From assembly GCF_003003215.1 (NCBI RefSeq), contig NZ_PVUF01000010.1:62001-126000 (forward strand): a stretch of 64,000 nt of DNA. The letters run 5' to 3'. Of this stretch, positions 39,463 through 49,130 are shown piece after piece. The notes under the pieces are model-generated. The model was not told the DNA's origin. It saw nothing but the letters and a program-made list of their open reading frames with translations, and ran no database searches. Source of the stretch: Tritonibacter scottomollicae (GTDB lineage: Bacteria; Pseudomonadota; Alphaproteobacteria; Rhodobacterales; Rhodobacteraceae). Position 1 is the stretch's first letter. Each line of letters starts with the position of its first letter. A program made the translations under genes and the position numbers.

Positions 39463-39786
39463 TTACATCGAGAAGGAGGTGCCGCAGCCACAGCTGGAGG
39501 TGGCATTGGGGTTCTCGATGGTGAAGCGCGCGCCGATCAGCTCTTCGGTAAAGTCGATCACCGCATTCTCCAGAAAGGGCAGGGAAATCTCGTCGACAAC
39601 GACTTTCTGTCCTTTGCCTTCGAGGATCAGATCCTCTGCTTTGGGCGCGTCCAGAGCGATTTCATACTGGAACCCGGAACAGCCGCCGCCTTCTACGGCG
39701 ATGCGCAGGGCCTGGCCCTGGTCGGCGGCCCCGATCTCGGCCAGCCGGTCAAAGGCACGATCCGTCACTTTTGGGGGCAGTTGCAT
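39463..39786 (-). CDS. A-type iron-sulphur cluster carrier (IscA/ErpA/HesB family)
   Basis: A 107-residue Fe-S assembly scaffold/carrier. The three conserved cysteines appear in EGGGCSGFQY and the C-terminal SSCGCGTSF. A-type proteins pass [4Fe-4S] clusters to apo-enzymes; whether it is ErpA or IscA is not certain. ATG 39786 (MQLPPKV) is the natural start. It is divergent from dgt, with an 87-base interval. Confidence 0.92.
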   Translation of the reverse strand: MQLPPKVTDRAFDRLAEIGAADQGQALRIAVEGGGCSGFQYEIALDAPKAEDLILEGKGQKVVVDEISLPFLENAVIDFTEELIGARFTIENPNATSSCGCGTSFSM

Positions 39787-39873
39787 ACTGGTTTTCTCCG
39801 ATGGCGTGTTGCAGCGTTGAGTCAAATATAGAAAGGTGCGCGCGAGGCGACAAGATTTCCCGAGGAATAAACC

Positions 39874-41025
39874 ATGTACGCGCCCTATGCCACCATGCCC
39901 GAGCTTTCACGCGGGCGTCAGGTCGACGAAGAAGAAAGCAGCTTTCGCTCGCCGTTCCAGCGCGACCGTGACCGGATCATCCATGCCAGCGCCTTTCGGC
40001 GGCTGAAGCACAAGACACAGGTCTTTGTCGAACACGAAGGCGACAACTATCGCACCCGGCTGACACATACCATCGAGGTGGCGCAGGTGGGGCGGACGAT
40101 TTCCGGTGCGCTGGGGCTCAATCAGGAACTGACAGAGGCGGTGGCGCTGGCCCATGATCTCGGTCACACGCCCTTTGGCCATACCGGCGAGGACGCGCTG
40201 CACGAGATGATGGCGCCCTATGGCGGCTTTGACCACAACGCGCAGGCGTTGCGGATCGTGATGGCGCTGGAAAGGCACTATGCCGAATTCGACGGGTTGA
40301 ACCTGACCTGGGAAACGCTGGAAGCGATCGCCAAACACAATGGGCCTGTTGTGGGGGATCTGCCCTGGGCGCTTGCAGCCTGCAATCAGGCGATTGATCT
40401 GGAGCTTCACACCTACGCCAGCGCCGAGGCGCAGGTGGCGGCGCTGGCGGATGATGTGGCCTATAACAACCACGACCTGCATGACGGGCTGCGGGCGGGA
40501 TTGTTCAGTGATGACGATATTTGCGGCCTGTCGCTGATCGGCCCTGCCTATGCGCAGGTCGACGAGACATACCCCGGGCTGGATGCGAACCGCCGTCGGC
40601 ACGAGGCGCTGCGCCGGGTGTTCGGCGTGATGGTCAGTGATGTAATCGACACCGCGCGCCGGAAACTGGCCGCCTCTGGCGCCCAGTCGGTGCAGGAGAT
40701 CCGGGCGCTTGACCACTCGGTCGTGACCTTCTCGGATGAGATATGGCGTCAGCTGAAAGAGCTGCGCGCGTTTCTGTTCACCCGCATGTATCGTGCCCCG
40801 TCAGTGATGGTGGTGCGGGAGCGGGTCGCACATGTGGTGAAGGCGTTGTTCACCTACTATCTGGAGAATACGATGGCGATGCCGGAGCGCTGGCATGATG
40901 ACATCCGTGCTGCCGCCACAGAGGTGGAGCGGGCGCGGATCGTGTCGGACTATATCGCCGGGATGACCGACCGCTTTGCGCTGCAGCTCTATGATCAGTT
41001 GGCGCTGGGGGAACACCGAGACTGA
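39874..41025 (+). CDS. dgt: Deoxyguanosinetriphosphate triphosphohydrolase-like HD protein
   Basis: A 383-residue HD-superfamily dNTPase of the type-2 Dgt subfamily, releasing triphosphate from dNTPs. Metal-binding residues are seen in RLTHTIEVAQVGRTI (H of the first ligand) and AHDLGHTPFGHTGE (HD motif plus GHTPFGH), with a further Asp in LADDVAYNNHDLHDGL. It is a normal-length family member. It is divergent from the Fe-S carrier and followed by a family A repeat and argS. Confidence 0.92.
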   Translation: MYAPYATMPELSRGRQVDEEESSFRSPFQRDRDRIIHASAFRRLKHKTQVFVEHEGDNYRTRLTHTIEVAQVGRTISGALGLNQELTEAVALAHDLGHTPFGHTGEDALHEMMAPYGGFDHNAQALRIVMALERHYAEFDGLNLTWETLEAIAKHNGPVVGDLPWALAACNQAIDLELHTYASAEAQVAALADDVAYNNHDLHDGLRAGLFSDDDICGLSLIGPAYAQVDETYPGLDANRRRHEALRRVFGVMVSDVIDTARRKLAASGAQSVQEIRALDHSVVTFSDEIWRQLKELRAFLFTRMYRAPSVMVVRERVAHVVKALFTYYLENTMAMPERWHDDIRAAATEVERARIVSDYIAGMTDRFALQLYDQLALGEHRD

Positions 41026-41049
41026 CGGCAGGTACTGCAGTATGGGGAA

Positions 41050-41094
41050 GCGAGGCGCTGCCTCGCGCTCCGAGGTATTTAGCAAAAAGCTGAA
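41050..41094. repeat. Intergenic hairpin repeat, family A, copy 2
   Basis: GCGAGGC-GCT-GCCTCGC (41050-41066) followed by GCTCCGAGGTATTT and AAAAAGCTGAAG. It differs from the copy at 9906-9950 at only a few positions. It lies in the 284 bases between dgt and argS, where nothing else was recognised. Confidence 0.75.
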
Positions 41095-41309
41095 GGGGGG
41101 GCTGGTATCGCGGCGCCAAAATCCCTTCTGCGTCGCGCGCGGTGGTTCACTTTGATCAGGATTGGGCTGGTGGTGCCCCCTTGAAAGGGGCAGATCGGGC
41201 GATGTCGCGCCGGAGAGTGTGCGCGCGGCCACTGGGCGCGCCTGCTTCGACTGTTGACCCTGAGCGCGCCCCTCGGTATCCGCTGAGGCTGAACCAAAGG
41301 ACGCCAGAC

Positions 41310-43052
41310 ATGAACCTCTTTACCGATATCCGTACGCTTGTGATTGATAGCCTCGCGGCCATGACGGCCGAAGGGACCCTGCCTGAAGGGCTCGATCTTG
41401 CCAATGTCGCGGTGGAACCCCCCCGAGATGCGGCGCATGGCGATATGGCAACCAATGCGGCGATGGTTCTGGCAAAGCCTGCCAAGATGAAGCCCCGCGA
41501 CATTGCCGAGGCGCTGGCCGCAAAGCTGGGGGCGGACACGCGCGTCGCCTCTGCCGAGGTGGCCGGGCCGGGGTTCTTGAACCTGCGCCTTGAGGCATCG
41601 GTCTGGCAGGAGGTTCTGGGCAAGGTGCTGAAGGGTGGCGAGGCCTATGGCCGCTCCGATCTGGGGCAGGGCAAGAAGGTCAACGTGGAGTATGTCTCTG
41701 CCAACCCAACCGGGCCGCTGCATGTGGGCCATACACGGGGAGCGGTGTTTGGCGACGCGCTGGCGAGCCTGCTGGACTACGCCGGCTATGAGGTCACCCG
41801 TGAATACTACATCAACGACGGCGGCGCGCAGGTCGATGTTCTGGCGCGCTCGGCCTACCTGCGTTACCTCGAGGCGCATGGTCAGACGGTGGAATTCCCA
41901 GACGGTACCTATCCCGGTGAATACCTGAAGGATGTCGGGGCCGCGCTGAAGGACAAGTACGGCGCGCAATTCATCGACCAGCCCGAGGAAATCTGGCTTG
42001 AGGAAATCCGCAACGCCGCCACCGAGATGATGATGGATTTGATCCGGGGCGATCTCGCGCTTCTCGGTATCAAGATGGATGTCTTCTATTCGGAAAAATC
42101 GCTCTATGGCACAGGGCGGATCGAAACCGCTCTGGAGAGCCTTGATGCAAAGGGGCTGATCTACGAAGGCGTGCTGGAGCCGCCGAAGGGCAAGAAACCC
42201 GATGATTGGGAGCCCCGCGAGCAGACCTTGTTCAAATCCACCGAACATGGCGATGACGTTGATCGCCCCGTGAAGAAATCCGATGGTGCCTGGACCTATT
42301 TCGCGCCGGATATCGCCTATCACTACGACAAGGTCAGCCGTGGCTTTGACATGCTGATCGATATCTTTGGTGCGGACCACGGTGGCTATGTCAAGCGGAT
42401 GAAGGCAGCGGTATCAGCCCTGTCCGATGGTCAGGTTCCGCTGGACATCAAGCTCTGCCAACTGGTGAAGTTGTTCAAGGACGGCCAGGAATTCAAGATG
42501 TCCAAGCGGGCAGGGACCTTTGTCACCCTGCGCGACGTGGTCGAGGCAGTGGGCGCGGATGTGACGCGCTTCATGCTGTTGACGCGTAAGAACGATCAGG
42601 GCTTCGACTTTGATCTCGACAAGGCGCTGGAGCAGTCCAAGGACAATCCGGTGTTCTACGTGCAATATGCCAATGCGCGCATCCATTCGACCCTGCGCAA
42701 GGCGGCGGAGGCGGGCATCGCCACCGACGACGCGACCCTCGCATCAGCCGACCTGAGCACGCTTGCTCACGATGCACAGCTGTCGGTTGCGCGGAAGATT
42801 GCCGAATGGCCGCGTCAGGTTGAGATTGCTGCACGCACCAATGAGCCGCACCGGATCGCCTTTTTCCTCTATGACCTGGCGTCGGACCTGCATGGGCTAT
42901 ACCACCTTGGCAAATCTGAAATGAGTTTACGATTTGTTAATGAGAGCAGCCAAACGGCAACACATGCTAATTTGGCACTTGCCCGCTCTGTTTCCATTGT
43001 CATTTCTGCTGGTCTTGGTATTCTTGGCGTTAAACCAGCGCAGGAGATGTGA
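41310..43052 (+). CDS. argS: Arginyl-tRNA synthetase
   Basis: Class I synthetase charging tRNA-Arg, 580 residues, the usual length. The HIGH motif is HVGH in [14 protein letters not shown]; the KMSKS motif is KMSKRAG. The C-terminal helical anticodon-binding domain ends [20 protein letters not shown]. The last ~45 codons (from about 42918) use TTA, CGA, ATT, GTT, CTT and CAA, unlike the GC-rich rest of the gene, although the protein sequence stays normal. ATG 41310 starts the conserved MNLFTDIR; the frame is open 56 codons further upstream. A SPOR protein gene follows. Confidence 0.95.
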   Translation: MNLFTDIRTLVIDSLAAMTAEGTLPEGLDLANVAVEPPRDAAHGDMATNAAMVLAKPAKMKPRDIAEALAAKLGADTRVASAEVAGPGFLNLRLEASVWQEVLGKVLKGGEAYGRSDLGQGKKVNVEYVSANPTGPLHVGHTRGAVFGDALASLLDYAGYEVTREYYINDGGAQVDVLARSAYLRYLEAHGQTVEFPDGTYPGEYLKDVGAALKDKYGAQFIDQPEEIWLEEIRNAATEMMMDLIRGDLALLGIKMDVFYSEKSLYGTGRIETALESLDAKGLIYEGVLEPPKGKKPDDWEPREQTLFKSTEHGDDVDRPVKKSDGAWTYFAPDIAYHYDKVSRGFDMLIDIFGADHGGYVKRMKAAVSALSDGQVPLDIKLCQLVKLFKDGQEFKMSKRAGTFVTLRDVVEAVGADVTRFMLLTRKNDQGFDFDLDKALEQSKDNPVFYVQYANARIHSTLRKAAEAGIATDDATLASADLSTLAHDAQLSVARKIAEWPRQVEIAARTNEPHRIAFFLYDLASDLHGLYHLGKSEMSLRFVNESSQTATHANLALARSVSIVISAGLGILGVKPAQEM

Positions 43053-43161
43053 CGCCAAAGTCACCCGAACCGCTGGCCCGAGGCAGATCAAGAGACCCAC
43101 GCGCATGCGTCCCGCCCTTTGTTTTGGCGGGATGATTGCGACTTAGGGCAGTGAGGCGGAT

Positions 43162-44478
43162 ATGGCATATTTTGCACAGGTGGGCGCAGGCGCTCCCTCT
43201 TCAAATGGCGATGGTGACACCGGAGGCTCCGCCTTCGATCCGTTTTCCTCTCATCAATATTCGCGTGCTCCGGCACAGGATCACGCGCAAGACAACATGG
43301 CAGCGGCCGCCATCGAAGCCGCTGAGCCTGTGACAGAGACACCCTATCCGAATTTCGGCCTGAGACAGTCGCCGAGCGTCAATGTCGGCACGTTTTCCGG
43401 TGCGGGAAACTATGACAACGCAGGCGACTACCCCGAAGCGGGATATGACTACGTCAGCGATTATGGTGACGGGTTTGGCGGTGACGAAGAGGAGCTTTTT
43501 GCCCCGCAACCCGCACGCGGCGAGCTGGGGCGCATGGCGGCGTTTCTCGGCGCTGCGGCCTCCATCGCGCTTGTGGTGAGCATCTCCGTCTGGGGATACA
43601 AACTGATTATGCGCGATGTCTCCGGCGTGCCGGTGGTCAGCGCCGTTGCGGGTCCGATGCGCGTGGCGCCAGCGGAGCCGGGCGGCGAGACGGCGGACAA
43701 TCAGGGGTTGGCAGTCAATTCCGTTGCCGCAAACGGGATCGCCGAAGATCCGGCAGATACCCTGCGGCTGGCGCCTGAGACCATTGCCCTCACTGAGGAT
43801 GACCAGCCGATCCCGGCACTGACCCAGGCGGCCGAGGATGAGGCCGCGCTCGAGGCGGAATATGCCGCAGAAGACGCGCAGGCGCCTGTCGCCGAGGATG
43901 AACTGCAAAGCGCAGAGATCGAAGATGTTTCGCCGCTGGAGCAGCGCAATAATGATATCGACGCACTGGTGGCGTCCCTGACGGACGGGGCGGTGCCGTT
44001 GGAAGACCTGCGCGAAACCTCCGCATCCATCGTGCAACCGGATCCGCTGGATACCGCAGACGTTGCGATCGCCCGTGTGCCTGCAGCGATCCGCAATGCC
44101 CCAGGTGTACGCGAAACACCGCGGCCGCAGGTTCGTCCGGCGCGATTTGCCCCGGCGCCCGCCGCAAGAGAGAGCGCCGCACAGCCAGAGCAGCGGACCG
44201 TTGATATTGACCCCAAGAGCCTGGCAGTTGGCACGCGGCTGGCACAGCTGGGCGCCTTTGAAAGTGCCGAGGTGGCCCGCAGCGAGTGGACCCGGATCAG
44301 CGCCAACTTTGGTGAATTTTTTGACGACAAGGCGCGCGTGGTACAGCGCGCCGAAAGCGGTGGGCGGATCTTCTATCGCCTGCGCGCGCACGGGTTTGAG
44401 GACCTGTCGGACGCGCGTCGCTTCTGCTCGGCCCTGGTCGCGGGCAATGCCGATTGCATCCCTGTGACAATGCGCTGA
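43162..44478 (+). CDS. SPOR-domain membrane protein
   Basis: A 438-residue protein with a long disordered, Gly/Tyr/Asp/Ala-rich cytoplasmic N-terminus, one membrane helix (AAFLGAAASIALVVSISVWGY, about residues 126-146), an acidic Pro-rich periplasmic linker, and a C-terminal SPOR domain of about 75 residues (RLAQLGAFESAEVARSEWTRISANFGEFF ... FYRLRAHGFEDLSDARRFCSAL). SPOR domains bind denuded peptidoglycan at the division site. It precedes nagZ by 4 bases, in line with a cell-wall role. Confidence 0.9.
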   Translation: MAYFAQVGAGAPSSNGDGDTGGSAFDPFSSHQYSRAPAQDHAQDNMAAAAIEAAEPVTETPYPNFGLRQSPSVNVGTFSGAGNYDNAGDYPEAGYDYVSDYGDGFGGDEEELFAPQPARGELGRMAAFLGAAASIALVVSISVWGYKLIMRDVSGVPVVSAVAGPMRVAPAEPGGETADNQGLAVNSVAANGIAEDPADTLRLAPETIALTEDDQPIPALTQAAEDEAALEAEYAAEDAQAPVAEDELQSAEIEDVSPLEQRNNDIDALVASLTDGAVPLEDLRETSASIVQPDPLDTADVAIARVPAAIRNAPGVRETPRPQVRPARFAPAPAARESAAQPEQRTVDIDPKSLAVGTRLAQLGAFESAEVARSEWTRISANFGEFFDDKARVVQRAESGGRIFYRLRAHGFEDLSDARRFCSALVAGNADCIPVTMR

Positions 44479-44482
44479 GCCG

Positions 44483-45523
44483 ATGCGGTTCGGGGCCACC
44501 ATTCTGGACGCCGAAGGCCATCGCCTGACGTCGGATGAAAAGGCGCTGTTCCGCGAGGCGGCGCCTTTTGGCTTTATCCTCTTTGCCCGCAATATCGACA
44601 GCGCCGACCAGGTCCGCGCGCTTTGTGATGATTTCCGCGAGGCGGCGGGGCATGAGTGTCTGATCACCATCGATCAGGAAGGCGGTCGGGTGCAGCGGCT
44701 GCGCGCGCCGCTTGCACGCGAGTGGCGTCCGGCGCTGGATCACGTGCAGGCGGCCACCGACCCGGTGCGGGCGATGTATCTGCGGGCACGGCTGATCGCG
44801 GCGGAGCTGCATGCGCTTGGCATCGACAGCAATTGCGCGCCGCTCGCGGATATCGCCAGCGCTGACACGCATCCCTTCCTGCGCAACCGCTGTTACGGAA
44901 CGGATGCCGCCAGCGTGGCCGCGATTGCCCGCGCCTGTGCGGCGGGGCATCTGGATGGCGGCGTCGTGCCGGTGATGAAGCATATCCCTGGTCACGGCCG
45001 CTCCAGCATGGACAGTCACCACGACCTGCCACATGTGACTGCCCCGGCGGAGGTGCTGCGGGCCGAGGATTTTGCCGCCTTCACGCCGCTGAAGGATCTG
45101 CCGATGGCGATGACCGCGCATCTGGTCTACGACGCTTTTGATCCGCGTCCTGCGACCCTGTCGCCGGTGATGATGCGGGTGATCCGGCAGGAGCTGGGCT
45201 ATGACGGTCTGGTGATGACCGATGATATATCGATGAAGGCCTTGTGGGCGCCTGAGCTGTCCGGCTTGCAGCCAGACGATCCAGATATGGCGGCTGGGGC
45301 AATTGCGAGGGCATCCCTCGATGCGGGCTGCGATGTGGCGCTGTTTTGCAACTCCTCGCTGGTGGCTCGCGCTGCCGTTGTTGAGGCTGCCGGCTGCATG
45401 ACGGATGCCGCCCAACGGCGCGCCGAGGCGGCACTTGCCTGCCGTCAAACCCCTGCTGCGCTTGACACGGATGCGGCTGAAGCGGAACTATCTGCCCTCA
45501 TGGGCGGACAGGTATATGGCTGA
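44483..45523 (+). CDS. nagZ: Beta-N-acetylhexosaminidase (peptidoglycan recycling)
   Basis: Family GH3 cytoplasmic glucosaminidase that removes GlcNAc from anhydro-muropeptides. The 346-residue protein has LITIDQEGGRVQRL, KHIPGHGRSSMDSH (key KHIPGHG with the His of the flexible catalytic loop nearby) and VMTDDISMKAL with the nucleophile Asp. Codon-level coupling is strong: it starts 4 bases after the SPOR gene, and scpA begins inside its last 8 bases. With anmK at 63515 it belongs to the muropeptide recycling pathway. Confidence 0.93.
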   Translation: MRFGATILDAEGHRLTSDEKALFREAAPFGFILFARNIDSADQVRALCDDFREAAGHECLITIDQEGGRVQRLRAPLAREWRPALDHVQAATDPVRAMYLRARLIAAELHALGIDSNCAPLADIASADTHPFLRNRCYGTDAASVAAIARACAAGHLDGGVVPVMKHIPGHGRSSMDSHHDLPHVTAPAEVLRAEDFAAFTPLKDLPMAMTAHLVYDAFDPRPATLSPVMMRVIRQELGYDGLVMTDDISMKALWAPELSGLQPDDPDMAAGAIARASLDAGCDVALFCNSSLVARAAVVEAAGCMTDAAQRRAEAALACRQTPAALDTDAAEAELSALMGGQVYG

Positions 45524-46316
45524 CGAAGACTCGTTATTCCCGGATGAGACGCAGATTTCGGTCGAGGAACGCCTCGAAGCCGAGGCGCTGATCGTTGATG
45601 TGCATGGCTTTGAAGGGCCGCTGGATCTGCTGCTGACGTTGTCGCGCACCCAGAAGGTCGATCTGCGCCAGATCTCTGTCTACGAACTCGCGCGCCAGTA
45701 CCTGACCTTCGTGGAAAAGGCCAAGGAGCTGCGCATCGAGCTAGCCGCCGATTATCTGGTGATGGCGGCCTGGCTGGCGTTCCTGAAATCGCGCCTGCTG
45801 CTGCCCCCCGACCCGGAAGAAGAAGGCCCCTCGGGCGAGGAACTGGCGGCGCATCTGGCGTTCCAGCTGGAGCGCCTGCAGGCGATGCGCGACGCCGCCG
45901 CGCGGCTGATGGGGCGCGACCAGCTGGGACGGGATTTCTTTGCCCGCGGGCAGGCCGAGGACGTGCAGCGCATCAAGACGGTGACCTATACCGCGAACCT
46001 TCTGGACCTCATGCAGGGCTATGCGCGCATCCGCACCAAGGATGAATTCCGCCCCTTCGTGATGGACCGCGAGAGTGTTTTCACCATGGAAGAGGCGCTG
46101 GAACGTATGCGCAGCCTGCTGGGGTTTACCGGCAGCTGGACCGATATGCTGAGCTATCTGCCAGACGGCTGGCACAGTGATCCGGTCAAGCGCCGCTCGG
46201 CCACCGCCGCCACATTCGCCGCCTCGCTGCAGCTGGTGAAGGAGGGCAAGATGGAGATCCGCCAGAGCGAGAGCTTCGCCCCGATCCAGCTGCGCAACCG
46301 GCCAGAGGATATATAA
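45516..46316 (+). CDS. scpA: Segregation and condensation protein A
   Basis: Kleisin subunit that bridges the SMC heads and ScpB in chromosome condensation. The 266-residue protein shows the N-terminal signature VHGFEGPLDLLLTLSRTQKVDLRQIS (key GFEGPLDLLL) and the C-terminal winged-helix region (VATFAASLQLVKEGKMEIRQSESF-like, seen as ATFAASLQLVKEG). ATG 45516 overlaps the nagZ stop by 8 bases and gives MADEDSLFP. Its stop shares one base with the scpB start (TAATG). Confidence 0.94.
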   Translation: MADEDSLFPDETQISVEERLEAEALIVDVHGFEGPLDLLLTLSRTQKVDLRQISVYELARQYLTFVEKAKELRIELAADYLVMAAWLAFLKSRLLLPPDPEEEGPSGEELAAHLAFQLERLQAMRDAAARLMGRDQLGRDFFARGQAEDVQRIKTVTYTANLLDLMQGYARIRTKDEFRPFVMDRESVFTMEEALERMRSLLGFTGSWTDMLSYLPDGWHSDPVKRRSATAATFAASLQLVKEGKMEIRQSESFAPIQLRNRPEDI

Positions 46317-46996
46317 TGGACGACCAGACCCACAGCCCCAATGAGCCGTCCGCGAAGCAGGACAGTGACAGCCTGTTCGATGCGCCGCCGATGGCAGAGC
46401 AGGAGCGTATGGTGGAGGCGGTGCTCTTTGCCAGCGCGGAGCCGGTGACGGTGCGCGATCTGGTGTCGCGCATGCCGCATGGCTGCAACCCGGGCGAGGC
46501 GCTGGAGTATTTGCGCAAACGCTACGAGGGGCGCGGTGTGCGGGTGGTGCAGGTGGGGGACGCCTGGGCGATGCGCACGGCGCCGGATCTCGGCTATCTG
46601 ATGCAGAAGGAAACCGTGGAGAGCCGCAAGCTGTCGCGCGCGGCGATCGAGACCCTGGCGATCATCGCCTATCACCAGCCGGTGACCCGGGCCGAGATCG
46701 AAGAAATCCGCGGCGTGTCGGTGTCGCGGGGCACCATCGACCAGCTTCTGGAGATGGAGTGGATCCGTCTGGGGCGGCGCAAGATGACGCCAGGGCGGCC
46801 GGTGACCTTTGTGGTCACGCCGACCTTCCTCGATCACTTTGGTTTGGAGAGCGCGCGCGATCTGCCGGGGCTGAAGGAGCTGCGCGCCGCCGGGCTCTTG
46901 GAGAACCGTCCACCGCCGAGCGCCTTCCCGATCGGTCAGGGCGACAGCGAGGACGAGCGACAGGACGAGGAGCAGCCGGAGCTGTTCGAGGACTGA
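46316..46996 (+). CDS. scpB: Segregation and condensation protein B
   Basis: Winged-helix partner of ScpA in the SMC complex. The 226-residue protein has two winged-helix domains, with VEAVLFASAEPVTVRDL in the first and the highly conserved LSRAAIETLAIIAYHQPVTRAEIEEIRGV (key ETLAIIAYHQPVTRAEIE) in the second. It has a polar acidic C-terminal tail. It overlaps scpA by one base, so the two are translationally coupled. Confidence 0.95.
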   Translation: MDDQTHSPNEPSAKQDSDSLFDAPPMAEQERMVEAVLFASAEPVTVRDLVSRMPHGCNPGEALEYLRKRYEGRGVRVVQVGDAWAMRTAPDLGYLMQKETVESRKLSRAAIETLAIIAYHQPVTRAEIEEIRGVSVSRGTIDQLLEMEWIRLGRRKMTPGRPVTFVVTPTFLDHFGLESARDLPGLKELRAAGLLENRPPPSAFPIGQGDSEDERQDEEQPELFED

Positions 46997-47108
46997 CCCG
47001 GGGCTTGGCGCTCGCTCCTCTTTGCACATGCCAAGAAATCGCCGTACTCAGCACCTATATGTATGGCGAACGCAGCAAACCTACACTCAGACCCCAAGGG
47101 AGGTCCTC

Positions 47109-47363
47109 ATGGGATTTGACCGGATCGCCAATATGGTCCTGCGCCGCCTGATCGGGCGCGCGGTGAACGCGGGCGTCAACGCCGGCATCAATGCAGTTGG
47201 CAAACGGGCCGGTGGCAAGAAGGCGGCACGCCGGGGCCAGGACGAAACGCAGGGCGCGCCGCAAAAGCCGCAGCGCACGCCCGAGGAAGAGGCCGAGCGC
47301 GCCCGTATCCGTGAGGTCAGACAGGCGCGTCGGGCACGTCGTGCGGCGCGGGAGAAGAGCTGA
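47109..47363 (+). CDS. Small basic protein of unknown function
   Basis: An 84-residue protein: an N-terminal amphipathic or hydrophobic segment with repeated alternation (FDRIANMVLRRLIGRAVNAGVNAGINAVGKRAG), then a strongly basic Arg/Lys/Gln-rich tail (RIREVRQARRARRAAREKS). GGGAGG lies upstream of ATG 47109. It resembles small roseobacter proteins of unknown role. Its last 47 bases overlap the 3' end of the convergent MFS gene. Confidence 0.7.
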   Translation: MGFDRIANMVLRRLIGRAVNAGVNAGINAVGKRAGGKKAARRGQDETQGAPQKPQRTPEEEAERARIREVRQARRARRAAREKS

Positions 47364-48513
47364 GCGCGGTGGTGCGCCGCAGGCTCAGTGCCTCGACTGC
47401 TGCGATCATGGTCAGGGTCGCTGAAATCAGAACGCAGCCCAGAATTCCCAGTGTTGCAAAGCCGATGCCGCCCACAAAGGGCGCGGCAAAGACGCTGAGG
47501 TAGGTGGTGGTTGAGTAGATCCCCATGATCGCACCCCGCTGGCGCGGGTCCAGCGCGGTGAGCCGGGCCACCAGCAGGTTCAGGCCGAAATGCTGGAAGA
47601 TCCCCCAGAGCACTGCCAGCGCCAGAAACAGCGGGTAGCTGGCGCCCAGCACGCCCATCGCCACATAGGTCAGGGTGAGTGCGAGAAACACCGGTGTGGT
47701 GGCGCGCGCCATGCCGACGCGGTCAAGGAGCGGGTCCAGCAGCACCGCGCCGCCAAACCCCAGGCCGTAGATCAGCGGCAAGAGCCCGGCCTGACCCGTG
47801 CTGAGGCCAAGATCGATGGTGGCATGGGCGCCGGTATAGGAATAGGTCACATAGAAGCTGAGCATGAGGCCGACCGAGGCGAGGATACCGCGCCCCATGC
47901 CGGGCACCCGGAGCGCGCTGAGCGGCGAGCTGGTCGCACCCCCCGGCGCATCAAGCCGCGCCAGCGGTGCGCTCAGCCCCCAGACCAGAGCGCAAAGCGC
48001 CGCAAGGGCCCCGTAGACCATGCGCCAGCCAAGGAACTCGGCGCTCCATGCAGCGAGGCTGACCCCCAGCACCAGCGAGAGAGTCCATCCGGTGATGACC
48101 GCGCCGACCACCCGCGCCTCGCGCCCCTTTGGGGCGATCACCGCCGCCATTGTGTAGATCGAGGGCAGGGCCGCCCCACCGGCGATGCCGCAGAGCACCT
48201 GCGCGGCAATCAGCGCGATCAGGCCGGGGGCAAGGGCACTGGCAACAAAGCCAACGGTCAGAACTGCCAGCGCCATCCGCAACAGCCGCCCGCTGCCGAT
48301 GCGATCTCCGATCGGGGCAATCAGCAGCGCCGCTGCCGCCACCCCCAACCCGTAACCGCTGGAGGCCCAAAGCACTTGCGTTGGGCTGGCGGAGAGATCC
48401 GCGCCCACGGTCTGCACCAAGGGGGACAGCAACAGCGCATTGGTGCCCACAATGGCAATGGCGCACATAAGCGTGGCGATGGAGATCCAGAGCGGCGGGG
48501 CAGAAGATGGCAT
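47317..48513 (-). CDS. MFS transporter
   Basis: A 398-residue, 12-helix major facilitator protein resembling drug/arabinose-efflux types: the A-motif region GIGDRIGSGRLLRMALAVLTVGF (key GDRIGSGR) after helix 2, and a second-half counterpart LDPLLDRVGMARATTPVF. Substrate unknown. It diverges from an Lrp-family regulator gene (83-base interval) that probably controls it. Its 3' end overlaps the convergent small basic gene by 47 bases. Confidence 0.88.
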   Translation of the reverse strand: MPSSAPPLWISIATLMCAIAIVGTNALLLSPLVQTVGADLSASPTQVLWASSGYGLGVAAAALLIAPIGDRIGSGRLLRMALAVLTVGFVASALAPGLIALIAAQVLCGIAGGAALPSIYTMAAVIAPKGREARVVGAVITGWTLSLVLGVSLAAWSAEFLGWRMVYGALAALCALVWGLSAPLARLDAPGGATSSPLSALRVPGMGRGILASVGLMLSFYVTYSYTGAHATIDLGLSTGQAGLLPLIYGLGFGGAVLLDPLLDRVGMARATTPVFLALTLTYVAMGVLGASYPLFLALAVLWGIFQHFGLNLLVARLTALDPRQRGAIMGIYSTTTYLSVFAAPFVGGIGFATLGILGCVLISATLTMIAAVEALSLRRTTALSSSPAPHDVPDAPV

Positions 48514-48596
48514 GGTCAGGCTTAATCCAGATTGAATTTCATTCGGCAGTTTGGCTTAATTGGCGAAAATCATTCTGTGAAGGTGTTAAAGATCTG

Positions 48597-49124
48597 ATGG
48601 TGGAAAAAACAGAGAGCATTCGGACCTCGGCACGATCCGCACGGGGTATGGACGCGCTGGACCGAAGAATATTAGGCGCGCTGAGCCAAGATGCCACGCA
48701 GTCCTATGCGGCGATCAGCGAACAGGTGGGCCTGTCGGCACCGGCGGTGCATGAACGGGTCAAGCGGCTGCGGGCCTCGGGCGCAATCAAGGCCACCGTA
48801 GCACAAATCGACGGGGCGCAGGTCGGAAAGCCGATTCTCGCCTTTATCCATGTGGATACCATCGGCTGGGGCAAAACGCGCGAGATCATGGCGCTGGAGC
48901 AATTCCCCGAGGTGGAGGAGATCCATTCCACCACTGGTGATACCTGCCTGATCATGAAGGTGCGCGTTGCCAGCCCGCAAGCGCTGGAGGGGCTGTTGTC
49001 AAAGGTCTACGATATCGAGGGGGTGCGCGGCACCAGCACCTATCTGACCCTGTCGACAGTGCTGGAACGCACCGCGCAGGCGGATGTCACGGCGGACCTA
49101 GAAAGCGTCAGTTATCCGCGCTGA
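48597..49124 (+). CDS. Lrp/AsnC-family transcriptional regulator
   Basis: A 175-residue regulator: after a 17-residue polar lead, an AsnC-type helix-turn-helix (MDALDRRILGALSQDATQSYAAISEQVGLSAPAVHERVKRLRASGAI; key AISEQVGLSAPAVHERVKRL), then an effector-binding RAM domain (EEIHSTTGDTCLIMKVRV; key TGDTCLIMKV). It is divergent from the MFS transporter, the probable target, together with its own gene. The effector, likely an amino acid, is not known. Confidence 0.9.
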   Translation: MVEKTESIRTSARSARGMDALDRRILGALSQDATQSYAAISEQVGLSAPAVHERVKRLRASGAIKATVAQIDGAQVGKPILAFIHVDTIGWGKTREIMALEQFPEVEEIHSTTGDTCLIMKVRVASPQALEGLLSKVYDIEGVRGTSTYLTLSTVLERTAQADVTADLESVSYPR

Positions 49125-49130
49125 GGCGAC

